Assembly (NCBI RefSeq): GCF_006546825.1
Contig: NZ_VICC01000011.1
Location: forward strand, 32,168 to 96,167
Direction: 5' to 3'
Source: Actinomyces oris
GTDB taxonomy: Bacteria > Actinomycetota > Actinomycetes > Actinomycetales > Actinomycetaceae
Length of the DNA stretch: 64,000 bases
The stretch's first letter is position 1; every line of letters starts with the position of its first letter. The notes under the pieces were generated by a model that was not told where the DNA came from, did no database searches, and saw only the letters and a program-made list of their open reading frames with translations. Below, one piece after another: positions 17,786 to 25,339 of the stretch. Both the position numbers and the translations under genes were made by a program.

Positions 17786-19495
17786 ATGACGCCAGCCGTC
17801 CTGTCAGCCCTGCCGATGCATTCGGCACCGCTCGCCCCAGCCTTGGCGGGGCTGCCCGCCACCTTCACGCCGTCGACCACCGCCGTGGGCGGCAACGTCT
17901 ACCTCACCGCCGCGGTGGGTCTGCTGCCGCTGGTGGTGTTCTTCGTCCTCATGGGCGTGTTCAAGGTGGCCACCCACTGGTGCGCCATCATCTCCCTGGT
18001 GATCGCGGCCGTCACCGCGGTCGCCCTGTTCCACATGCCGGTGGGTATGACGGTCATGAGCGCCACCCAGGGCATGGCGCTGGGATTCGTCCCGATCATC
18101 TACATCATCATCGCGGCCGTGTGGCTCTACAACCTCACTGACGTCTCGGGTCGTTCCAAGGACCTGAAGGCCGTGTTCAACGTGATCGGCAAGGGCGATA
18201 TGCGCGCCCAGGCCCTCATCGTGGCCTTCTCCTTCTGCGGCCTGCTCGAGGGTCTGGCCGGCTTCGGCGCCCCGGTGGCCATCGCCGCCGCCATGGTGGC
18301 GACCCTGGGCCTGCCCAAGCTCAAGGCGGCCGTCGTCGTCATGGTCGGTAACGCCATCAACGTGGGCTTCGGCGCCATGGCCATTCCCACCACGACCGCC
18401 GGCAAGCTCGGCGGCGAGGACCCGGTGACGGTCGCCACCGCCATGGGGCACCTGACCTGGGTGTTCTGCGCCTTCATCCCGCTCCTGCTGCTGTTCATCC
18501 TCGACGGCGCGCGCGGCGTCAAGCAGCTGTGGCCGCTGGCGATCGTGGCGGGCCTGGCCACCGGGGTGGGCCACTTCTTCACCCCCTCGATCTCCTACGA
18601 GCTCACCGCCGTGCTGGCCTCCCTGCTGGGACTGGCCGCCTCCTACATCTTCCTGCTGGTGTGGACCCCGAAGACCCCCGACGAGTACCGCTCTCAGGTG
18701 GCCGCCGACGACGCCCCCGACCGCGAGCGCGTCATCCTGGCCCTGCTGCCCTACATCCTGGTGGTGGTCATCATCGCCACGACCAAGCTGTGGACGCTGG
18801 GCGTCAACCTCGACAAGGTCTTCAAGGCCACCGACCTGCCCATGAAGTGGCCCGGCGTGTACGGCCAGCTCCTCAACGCCAAGGGTGAGGCCTCCAAGAG
18901 CGCCATCTACAACCTTCAGACCCTGTCCAACCCGGGCACCTGGATCTTCCTGACCGCCATCATCGTCACCTTCATCTACGCGGCGCGCTCGGTGCCGGGC
19001 AAGTTCGAAATGAGTGTGGGCAAGGGCTTCGCGACGCTGGCCAAGACCTGCTACACGCTGCGCATGGCGATCCTGACGATCGCCGCCGTCATGGCCCTGG
19101 CCTACGTCATGAACTTCTCCGGCCAGACCTCCGCGATCGGTGCGGCCCTGGCCGCCACGGGCGCCGCCTACGCCTTCCTCTCCCCGGCTCTGGGCTGGGT
19201 GGGAACCGCCGTGGCCGGCTCGGCGACGAGCGCGGGCGCCCTGTTCGCCAACCTGCAGGCCACCGCCGCCCAGGGGGCCGGGCTCGACCCGAAGATCCTG
19301 CTGGCCGCCAACACCATCGGTGGCGGTCTGGGCAAGATCGTCTCCCCGCAGAACCTGGCCATCGCCTCGACCGCGGTCGACGCCCCCGGTACGGACGCCG
19401 AGATCCTCAAGAAGGCGGCGCCCTACTCCATCGGGCTGCTGCTGGTGCTGGGCGCTCTCGTGTTCCTGGCCTCCCAGGTGGGGCTGGGCGTCTGA
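17786..19495 (+). CDS. lldP: L-lactate permease
   Basis: LldP (LctP family) imports lactate, and glycolate in some bacteria, with protons. The 569-residue protein has the expected 12-14 hydrophobic helices and family segments such as GLLEGLAGFGAPVAIAAAM, GNAINVGFGAMAIPTTTAG and TAVAGSATSAGALFANLQ. The ATG at 17786 follows GGAG by five bases. The lactate oxidation genes lldEFG lie 2.4 kb downstream on the same strand, separated by a rearranged segment. A 43-bp internal block and the 3' end with its terminator are duplicated at 20198-20346. Confidence 0.94.
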   Translation: MTPAVLSALPMHSAPLAPALAGLPATFTPSTTAVGGNVYLTAAVGLLPLVVFFVLMGVFKVATHWCAIISLVIAAVTAVALFHMPVGMTVMSATQGMALGFVPIIYIIIAAVWLYNLTDVSGRSKDLKAVFNVIGKGDMRAQALIVAFSFCGLLEGLAGFGAPVAIAAAMVATLGLPKLKAAVVVMVGNAINVGFGAMAIPTTTAGKLGGEDPVTVATAMGHLTWVFCAFIPLLLLFILDGARGVKQLWPLAIVAGLATGVGHFFTPSISYELTAVLASLLGLAASYIFLLVWTPKTPDEYRSQVAADDAPDRERVILALLPYILVVVIIATTKLWTLGVNLDKVFKATDLPMKWPGVYGQLLNAKGEASKSAIYNLQTLSNPGTWIFLTAIIVTFIYAARSVPGKFEMSVGKGFATLAKTCYTLRMAILTIAAVMALAYVMNFSGQTSAIGAALAATGAAYAFLSPALGWVGTAVAGSATSAGALFANLQATAAQGAGLDPKILLAANTIGGGLGKIVSPQNLAIASTAVDAPGTDAEILKKAAPYSIGLLLVLGALVFLASQVGLGV

Positions 19496-19523
19496 GGCCG
19501 CCGGAGCCTGACTCTCACTACTG

Positions 19524-19568
19524 CGCACTGCGCCCCCGGATCCTCCGCGATTCCGGGGGCGCAGTGCG
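19524..19568 (+). terminator. Hairpin terminator after lldP
   Basis: A perfect 16-bp stem (19525-19540 with 19552-19567), extendable by one pair, has an 11-nt loop, 29 bp after the lldP stop. A degenerate copy is present at 20293-20331. Confidence 0.85.
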
Positions 19569-19765
19569 TGTGCTCAGCCTCCGGCGTCGGTGGCAGTAAC
19601 AGCCACAGACAGCTCGAGGCCGGGACCTGATCCCTCGCCTGAGCCTGGCACGGTCCACGGGCGTCGCGGGCAGTTCTCCGTGAGGCACCGGGCCTCCTCC
19701 GCGGGCGTTTCTGATGAGTCTCGTCGTCATGTGGACAGGGAGGAGCGGCGCCGACCATAATGGCA

Positions 19766-19798
19766 GGGAGCCACCCGGGTACTAGCCGGGCGACTCCC
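19766..19798 (-). terminator. Hairpin terminator of the 47-residue peptide gene
   Basis: A 13-bp stem (19766-19778 with 19786-19798), complete if two G-U pairs formed on the minus-strand RNA are allowed, has a 7-nt loop and lies 17 bp past the stop of the small gene. Confidence 0.6.
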
Positions 19799-19815
19799 CT
19801 AGCAAGCAGTCAGCC

Positions 19816-19959
19816 TCAGCTGAACCACTTGCTCAGGGCATCCACCAGGACACCAACGGCCCGGATCAGGCGAGCGATAGAGGTCAAAACGTCGCTCACC
19901 TTCCGGGCCGTTACCTTGCCCCGGCGGACTTTCGCGTTCCGGCCTTTCGGCTTGGACAC
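19816..19959 (-). CDS. Small cationic amphipathic peptide (47 residues), unrecognised
   Basis: This gene has strong translation signals. AAGGAGGTGA (19965-19974, minus strand) is fully complementary to the 16S rRNA 3' end, with GGAGG eight bases from the GTG start, and a hairpin terminator follows the stop. The peptide has nine Lys/Arg in its first 20 residues, then one predicted amphipathic helix (residues 18-47) with hydrophobics at 21, 24, 25, 28, 31, 32, 35, 38, 39, 42, 45 and 46. Net charge is about +10. There is no signal peptide and no cysteine. It could be a leaderless bacteriocin-like, toxin-like or nucleic-acid-binding peptide; I do not recognise a family. It sits in the rearranged segment between lldP and lldE. 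Confidence 0.6.
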   Translation of the reverse strand: MSKPKGRNAKVRRGKVTARKVSDVLTSIARLIRAVGVLVDALSKWFS

Positions 19960-20197
19960 GGCCCTCACCTCCTTCCCAGCTCCTCTCCTCCCCGGCCAGG
20001 ACACTGCACGTGTTCCGGAGGAAGGAGCCGAAGAGAGGCGCCCCAATCATGCCAGCCAGCACTGACATCCTGAGCTCGGCCCTCACGCAGTTGCGGGCCG
20101 AGCAGCTGCACATTCCCTCTGGGGCTTGTGCATCTCACGCAGTCGCCGACGGCACCGTCGCAGGTTCCCTGGGTCTCACAGGCCTCGCAGGATCCGA

Positions 20198-20346
20198 CTC
20201 GGCAACAAGCGCGGGGCTCTGTTCGCCAACCTGCAGGCCACCGCCGCCCAGGGGGCCGGGCGTCTGAGGCCGCTCGAGCCTGACTCCTACAGACGGCGCC
20301 CCCGGGTCCTTCGCGATTCCGGGGGCGCCGTGCGTGTACTGACGCC
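20198..20346 (+). pseudogene. Duplicated, internally deleted fragment of lldP 3' end plus terminator
   Basis: 43 bp at 20219-20261 are identical to 19241-19283 within lldP, with weaker identity extending back to 20198 and a one-base deletion. The copy then jumps at a GGGC junction to match the lldP end from 19486 (GGGCGTCTGAGG), the spacer and the terminator. The lost interval corresponds to about 200 bp of lldP. It cannot encode a functional protein. The copied terminator keeps a perfect 13-bp stem (20293-20305 with 20319-20331). Confidence 0.8.
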
Positions 20347-20347
20347 T

Positions 20348-20495
20348 CCGACGTCGGATCGGGGACGTACTTCCCAGCCGAGGACTGCGTTCTCCCACCG
20401 GCGACTGCGCCCCGGCACTCGCATTCTGGAGGCAAGCGCAGTCCTCGCCGCAAAGGTACGTTCTCGCAGCAAAAGTACGTTCTCGACGGCGTCGG
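20348..20495 (+). repeat. 148-bp direct repeat with nested palindromes, copy 1
   Basis: It aligns without gaps to 21436-21583 with about five differences. Inside, CGAGGACTGCG (20379-20389) pairs with CGCAGTCCTCG (20437-20447). A perfect palindrome TCCGACGTCGGA (20347-20358) overlaps the left end. Confidence 0.85.
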
Positions 20496-20546
20496 TGGCG
20501 AAAGCGGGGCGGTTCTGCTGGGATGGGAACGAAGGAGGACTTCGTG

Positions 20547-21380
20547 ATGACTCATGCTCCTTTGGCTGCTGGACGCAGGCACACCGTCCGATGTCTCCCC
20601 GACGGACGGGTGGTCGCCGTCGGAGCGGACGGTGCCGGAGAGTGCCGGGTCTCGCAGTGGCGAGGCGTCATCTCCGTCGCGGCGGGCAGTGTCCATCTGG
20701 CCGCCAACACCGGCCGGTCTCACACGCTGGGCCTGTGCGACGACGGAACGGTGCTGGCCTGCGGTTGGAACGCGCAGGGGCAGTGCGACGTCCGGGACTG
20801 GCGGGACGTCGTCGCCGTCGCCGCAGGATGGAGATTCAGCGCAGGACTGTGCATCGACGGGACGCTGGTGACCACCGGCCGCGACGTCGAGGGGCAACGG
20901 CAGGTTGACCACTGGCGCGAGATCACCGGTATCAGCTGCGGCGACTGGCACACGGTGGCCGTTCGCTCTGACGGGAGCGTCTGCGCGACTGGCAACAACA
21001 CCGCCGGCCAGTGCGAGGTGCATGACTGGCGTCGAATCCGCGCGGTATCCGCGGGCTACCTCCACACCCTGGGGCTGCACGACAACGGCACTGTTCGCGC
21101 TGCCGGGCGCCCGGAGTTCTGGTCGGGGATCGAGAGCTGGACCGATATCACCGCCGTGGCGACGGGCAGCCACCACAGCGTTGGCCTCAGAGCCGATGGG
21201 ACCGTCGTCGCAGTGGGTAGGTCACAGGCCGATCAGTGCGAGGTGAGCCAGTGGCGCGACATCGTGGCCATTGCGGCGGGCGCGGCCCACACCGTGGGCC
21301 TACGCGCCGACGGCGGCGTCGTGGCCACTGGCTCCAACAGTCACGGCCAACTCGAGGTCGGGGCCTGCCCCGCCGGCTGA
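20547..21380 (+). CDS. RCC1-repeat beta-propeller protein
   Basis: This 277-residue protein is made of about seven RCC1-type repeats of roughly 38-40 residues, each with the pattern G-xx-HTVGL-R-x-DG-x-V-x-A-x-G-x-N-xx-GQCEV followed by W-RxIxAVAAG (for example around HTLGLCDDGTVLACGWNAQGQC and HTVGLRADGGVVATG). It should fold as a seven-bladed propeller. Bacterial RCC1-repeat proteins have varied or unknown roles; this one has no signal peptide. GGAGG eight bases before the ATG at 20547 supports that start (an in-frame GTG precedes it by one codon). It is exactly bracketed by the two 148-bp repeats, which suggests cassette-like acquisition. Confidence 0.82.
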   Translation: MTHAPLAAGRRHTVRCLPDGRVVAVGADGAGECRVSQWRGVISVAAGSVHLAANTGRSHTLGLCDDGTVLACGWNAQGQCDVRDWRDVVAVAAGWRFSAGLCIDGTLVTTGRDVEGQRQVDHWREITGISCGDWHTVAVRSDGSVCATGNNTAGQCEVHDWRRIRAVSAGYLHTLGLHDNGTVRAAGRPEFWSGIESWTDITAVATGSHHSVGLRADGTVVAVGRSQADQCEVSQWRDIVAIAAGAAHTVGLRADGGVVATGSNSHGQLEVGACPAG

Positions 21381-21909
21381 GCCCGGCGCCGCCACCGCAC
21401 TGACACACGTGAGGCTGAAGGGCTATGCCCGAGCCCCGACGTCGGATCGGGGACGTACTTCCCAGCCGAGGACTGCGTTCTCCCACCGGCGACTGCGCCC
21501 CGGCACTCGCATTCTGGAGGCAAGCGCAGTCCTCGCCGCGAAAGTACGTCCTCGCAGCACAAGTGCGTTCTCGACGGCGTCGGCCGCGCTCCCGCCGATG
21601 CCTCCTCGAAGCCCATCGCAGATAAGGGCAGCAATGCATGACGCAATCCACCTCTAGGACTTACCTCCCACACGCCGCAGACACCCCCTGTTCAACCCAC
21701 CCTCACCCCTCACAGAACCGCACCACCTCAACGGAAAACCTGTCTCAGAGAGTGGAACCAACCGACCGGGAGTCCGTCGTTGTCAGATGAGTACCACCAC
21801 CGGGCCGTAGCCTGAGATACAGCCGAGGCCGCATCACATCCAGCTTCGAAGCAGGTGAGTCCGGGCGGTCCTCGTGACAGTCTCAGTTACGACGTCGTGG
21901 AGGCATATC
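21381..21909 (+). other. Intergenic region before lldE
   Basis: It carries copy 2 of the 148-bp repeat (21436-21583). The remaining 320 bp probably hold the lldEFG promoter, since lldP and its terminator are far upstream. No confident promoter hexamers or operator were identified. Confidence 0.5.
21436..21583 (+). repeat. 148-bp direct repeat with nested palindromes, copy 2
   Basis: In this copy two nested perfect stems are visible: GGACGTACTT (21451-21460) with AAGTACGTCC (21542-21551), and CGAGGACTGCG (21467-21477) with CGCAGTCCTCG (21525-21535). The whole could fold into one cruciform or RNA hairpin of about 100 nt. Confidence 0.85.
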
Positions 21910-22740
21910 GTGCGAATCGCCCTTTTCGCCACCTGTCTTGCGGACACCATGTTCCCGCAGGCAGCGCAGGCAACCGTCACCATCCTGGAGCGCCTCGGCC
22001 ACCAGGTCTGCTTCCCCGAGGGACAGGTCTGCTGCGGCCAGATGCACGCCAACACCGGCTACTTCAAGCAGGCCGCCAAGATCACCCGCAACCACGTGGA
22101 GACCTTCTCCCCCGTGCTCGACGGCGAGTGGGACGCCATCGTCATCCCCTCGGGCTCGTGCACCGGCGCGGCCCGTCACGAGCAGGGCCTCGTGGCCGAG
22201 CACGTGGGCGACACGGCCCTGGCCAAGCGGGTCGAGCAGATCGCCGCACACACCTACGACCTGACCGAGCTGCTCATCGATGTCCTGGGCACCGAGGACG
22301 TGGGCGCCTACTTCCCGCACACGGTCACCTACCACCCCACCTGCCACTCGCTACGCGTCGCCAAGGTCGCCGACCGCCCCTACCGCCTCCTCAAGGCCGT
22401 CGAGGCCCTCACCCTCATCGACCTGCCCGACGCCGAGGTCTGCTGCGGGTTCGGAGGCACCTTCTCCATGAAGAACTCCGAGACCTCCACCGCGATGCTC
22501 GCCGACAAGATGAGCAACGTGATGTCCACGCGCGCCGAGGTCCTGTGCGCCGGCGACTACTCCTGCCTCATGCACATCGGCGGCGGCCTGTCCCGTGTCA
22601 ACTCCGGGGTGCGCATCATGCACCTGGCCGAGATCCTGGCCTCCACCAAGGACGCTCCCTTCGAGGGCAACATCTCCTTCGCCCCCAAGCACGTCCAGCA
22701 CACCGGTAACTCTCAGCACACACAGGCGGTGGCACGATGA
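21910..22740 (+). CDS. lldE: Lactate utilization protein, Fe-S subunit LldE/LutA
   Basis: LldE with LldF and LldG oxidises L-lactate to pyruvate and feeds the respiratory chain. The 276-residue protein has two cysteine-rich CCG domains: VCCGQMHANTGY (Cys41-Cys42-Gly43) and VCCGFGGTFS (Cys178-Cys179-Gly180), each expected to hold an Fe-S or heterodisulfide-reductase-type site. The GTG at 21910 is chosen because GGAGG stands six bases upstream. A GTG at 21874 in the same frame lacks one. The stop overlaps the lldF start in ATGA, so translation is coupled. Confidence 0.94.
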   Translation: MRIALFATCLADTMFPQAAQATVTILERLGHQVCFPEGQVCCGQMHANTGYFKQAAKITRNHVETFSPVLDGEWDAIVIPSGSCTGAARHEQGLVAEHVGDTALAKRVEQIAAHTYDLTELLIDVLGTEDVGAYFPHTVTYHPTCHSLRVAKVADRPYRLLKAVEALTLIDLPDAEVCCGFGGTFSMKNSETSTAMLADKMSNVMSTRAEVLCAGDYSCLMHIGGGLSRVNSGVRIMHLAEILASTKDAPFEGNISFAPKHVQHTGNSQHTQAVAR

Positions 22741-24470
22741 CACAGGTATTTCTCGGTATGCCCCACACGGGCGGGTGGCGCACCGATGTCGAGCAGCCCG
22801 AGGACACGCTGCGCTGGGGACCCACCTTCCCCGAGGGCGCGCACAAGACGCTGGCCAACACCCAGATGCGCCGCAACCTGGGCCACGCCACACGCACCAT
22901 CCGCTCCAAGCGCGCCGACCGCGTGTCCGAGATGCCCGACTGGGAGGACCTGCGCAACGCCGCGGAGGCCGTCAAGTTCGAGGTGGCCTCGCGCCTGCCC
23001 GAGCTGCTGGAGCAGTTCGAGGCCAACGTGACCGCCCGCGGCGGCATCGTCCACTGGGCACGTGACGCCGCCGAGGCCAACCGGATCATCACCGACATCA
23101 TCGCCTCCAAGGGCGTCGACGACATCGTCAAGGTCAAGTCGATGGCCACCCAGGAGACGAACCTCAACGAGTACCTGGCCGACCGGGGCATCACCGCCCA
23201 CGAGACGGACCTGGCCGAGATGATCGTCCAGCTGGCCGACGACATGCCCTCGCACATCGTGGTGCCCGCGATCCACCGCAACCGCTCCGAGGTGCGCGGC
23301 ATCTTCCTGGACCGCATGGAGGACGCCCCCGCGGACCTCTCCGACGACCCCAAGGAGCTCACGGCCGCGGCCCGCTCGCACCTGCGCAACAAGTTCCTGC
23401 ACGCCTCGGTGGCCGTCTCCGGCACGAACATGGGTGTGGCCGAGACCGGCACGGTCTCGATCTACGAGTCCGAGGGCAACGGGCGCATGTGCCTGACCCT
23501 GCCGGACACGCTCATCACCCTCATGGGCATCGAGAAGCTCGTGCCCCGCTTCCAGGACGTGGAGATCTTCTCCCAGCTCCTGCCACGCTCGGCCACCGGT
23601 GAGCGCATGAACCCCTACACCTCCATGTGGACCGGTGTCACCGAGGGCGACGGCCCCAAGGAGTTCCACCTGGTGCTCATGGACAACGGGCGCACCAAGA
23701 CCCTGGCCGACCCGGTGGGCCGCCAGGCCCTGGCCTGCATCCGCTGCGGGTCGTGCATGAACATCTGCCCCGTCTACCAGCACACCGGCGGGCACGCCTA
23801 CGGCTCGGTCTACCCCGGCCCGATCGGCTCGATCATCACACCCCAGCTCACTCAGGGGCTGGCCGACGACGACCCGGTCCACACCCTGCCCTTCGCCTCC
23901 TCCCTGTGCGGGGCCTGCGGCGAGGTGTGCCCGGTCAAGATCGACATCCCCACGATCCTCATCCACCTGCGGGCCCGCTCCGTGGACGTCAAGCGCCGCG
24001 CGGTGCCGGACGTGTGGGACGTGGCCATGAACGTCTCGGCCCCGGTGATGTCGAAGAGCTCGCTGTGGGCGGCCGCCTCGCAGACGGTCAAGGCCTCGGC
24101 GCTGCTGGGCGGCAAGGAGGGCAAGATCGGCGCCCTGCCCTTCCCGGCCTCCCTGTGGACCGGGGCGCGCGACCTGCCGGTGGCCCCCTCGGAGACCTTC
24201 CGCCAGTGGTGGAAGCGCACTCACCCCGAGGGTGAGACCCCGCTGAGCCAGGTCGCCGATGCCCAGAGCGGCCGCGGTCACGCGGACGGCTTCCCGGCCG
24301 ACCCGCCCCCGTCTCCTGGCACGCCGGTGTCCGGCAGCGCGAGCGCCGACGGCGAGCCCACCCCGGCCGCGCTGGACGCACGCTCGGCCATCAACAACCC
24401 TGAGCCGATCGCCCCGGAGGCATCCGCCTCCCAGGCCCCGGCCGGCTCGACCAGCGAGGAGGAGCTGTGA
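22737..24470 (+). CDS. lldF: Lactate utilization protein, ferredoxin-type subunit LldF/LutB
   Basis: This is the central Fe-S electron carrier of the LldEFG lactate oxidase. The 577-residue protein has an N-terminal LUD domain and two cysteine sets: C-x2-C-x2-C-x3-C at 334, 337, 340 and 344 (CIRCGSCMNICP), and 391, 394 and 398 (CGACGEVCP), the second completed by another cysteine. Compared with LutB (about 475 residues) it carries a C-terminal Pro/Ser/Ala/Glu-rich tail of about 80 residues without structure. The start is in ATGA overlap with lldE; the stop overlaps the lldG start (TGATG). Confidence 0.94.
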   Translation: MTQVFLGMPHTGGWRTDVEQPEDTLRWGPTFPEGAHKTLANTQMRRNLGHATRTIRSKRADRVSEMPDWEDLRNAAEAVKFEVASRLPELLEQFEANVTARGGIVHWARDAAEANRIITDIIASKGVDDIVKVKSMATQETNLNEYLADRGITAHETDLAEMIVQLADDMPSHIVVPAIHRNRSEVRGIFLDRMEDAPADLSDDPKELTAAARSHLRNKFLHASVAVSGTNMGVAETGTVSIYESEGNGRMCLTLPDTLITLMGIEKLVPRFQDVEIFSQLLPRSATGERMNPYTSMWTGVTEGDGPKEFHLVLMDNGRTKTLADPVGRQALACIRCGSCMNICPVYQHTGGHAYGSVYPGPIGSIITPQLTQGLADDDPVHTLPFASSLCGACGEVCPVKIDIPTILIHLRARSVDVKRRAVPDVWDVAMNVSAPVMSKSSLWAAASQTVKASALLGGKEGKIGALPFPASLWTGARDLPVAPSETFRQWWKRTHPEGETPLSQVADAQSGRGHADGFPADPPPSPGTPVSGSASADGEPTPAALDARSAINNPEPIAPEASASQAPAGSTSEEEL

Positions 24471-25120
24471 TGGATGCGAAGTCCGCGATCCTGGCCCGCG
24501 CCCGCGACGCGATCTCGCGGTCCCAGACCCGACCGGTGGGGCCGATCCCGCGCAACTACATCCGCTCCGGGGAGAATCCCCCCGGCTCCAAGCCCGTGGT
24601 TGATGAGATGATCGAGAAGCTCGAGGACTACTCGGCCGAGGTCATCGTCGCCCCCAAGGACGCAGCGATCCTGGATGCCATCGACGAGCTGCTCGGTGAG
24701 GCGCGCTCCGTCGTCGTCCCCGCCGGGCTGCCCGAGGACTACAAGAAGGCGGCGGCCCGCAACGGCCGCACCGTGGTGGAGGACTCCCGCGAGGAGGCCA
24801 TCGCCACCCTCGACCTCAATGAGATCGACGCCGTGCTGACCTGCTCGCGTGTGGGCATCTCGATCTCGGGGACGATCGTCCTCGACGGCGAGCCGGACCA
24901 GGGCCGCCGGGCCATCTCGCTGGTTCCGGACAAGCACGTCGTGGTTCTGGAGCGCGAGACGATCATGCCGACGGTGCCGCAGGCCGTGGACGTCCTGGGA
25001 GAGCACCCCACGCGCCCGATGACGTGGATCGCCGGCGGCTCGGCCACCAGCGACATCGAGCTGGTGCGTGTCAACGGCGTGCACGGCCCGCGCAACCTGC
25101 GCGTCGTCATCGCCCACTGA
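24470..25120 (+). CDS. lldG: Lactate utilization protein LldG/LutC
   Basis: This is the third subunit of the lactate oxidase, a LUD-domain (DUF162) protein of 216 residues. Visible family features include the alternating strand-helix core (AEVIVAPKDAAILDAID, RSVVVPAGLPEDY), VGISISGTIVLDGEPDQGRRAISLVPDKHVVV and the terminal GPRNLRVVIAH. The ATG at 24470 lies seven bases after AGGAGG and shares a base with the lldF stop. A terminator hairpin follows at 25141-25183 and ends the lldEFG unit. Confidence 0.93.
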   Translation: MDAKSAILARARDAISRSQTRPVGPIPRNYIRSGENPPGSKPVVDEMIEKLEDYSAEVIVAPKDAAILDAIDELLGEARSVVVPAGLPEDYKKAAARNGRTVVEDSREEAIATLDLNEIDAVLTCSRVGISISGTIVLDGEPDQGRRAISLVPDKHVVVLERETIMPTVPQAVDVLGEHPTRPMTWIAGGSATSDIELVRVNGVHGPRNLRVVIAH

Positions 25121-25140
25121 GGTTCATCAAGACCGCCCTC

Positions 25141-25183
25141 ACTCCGCGTCGCCCGATTGCTCACTGCTCGGGCGGCGCGGAGT
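25141..25183 (+). terminator. Hairpin terminator of lldEFG
   Basis: A 16-bp stem (25141-25156 with 25168-25183, one wobble) has an 11-nt loop, followed by a T/C-rich stretch. Confidence 0.85.
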
Positions 25184-25339
25184 CTTGTCGTCTCTTCCCT
25201 GCTCCCGCAAGAGTTTCACGGGGATCAGGGCGAGGGGCGGAGCGTTCCGCTGAGGCCTCCCGGAGTGGACGCCCACCGGATTTCCAAGGAGGCCGGGTTG
25301 ACTGAAGGCCACTGGTGGCAGCGCGGAAAGGACCTCTTC

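Larger units (their letters stand above)
19496..19815 (+). other. Intergenic region after lldP
   Basis: It holds the lldP terminator (19524-19568) and, toward its far end, the hairpin for the minus-strand small gene (19766-19798). Nothing else is recognised. Confidence 0.5.
19960..20546 (+). other. Rearranged intergenic segment before the RCC1-repeat gene
   Basis: This 587-bp segment contains a broken copy of the lldP 3' end (20198-20346) and copy 1 of a 148-bp repeat (20348-20495). Its first part should hold the minus-strand promoter of the small peptide gene; none is clear. Confidence 0.6.

Noticed and set aside
17804..19528. Open minus-strand frame across lldP
   Set aside because: His/Gly/Gln-rich low-complexity translation, no ribosome site, and fully antisense to a well-recognised permease.
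25157..25339. 61-codon upstream extension of the mannitol dehydrogenase gene
   Set aside because: It overlaps the lldG terminator hairpin and adds no family sequence; TTG 25340 has a ribosome site and gives the family length.
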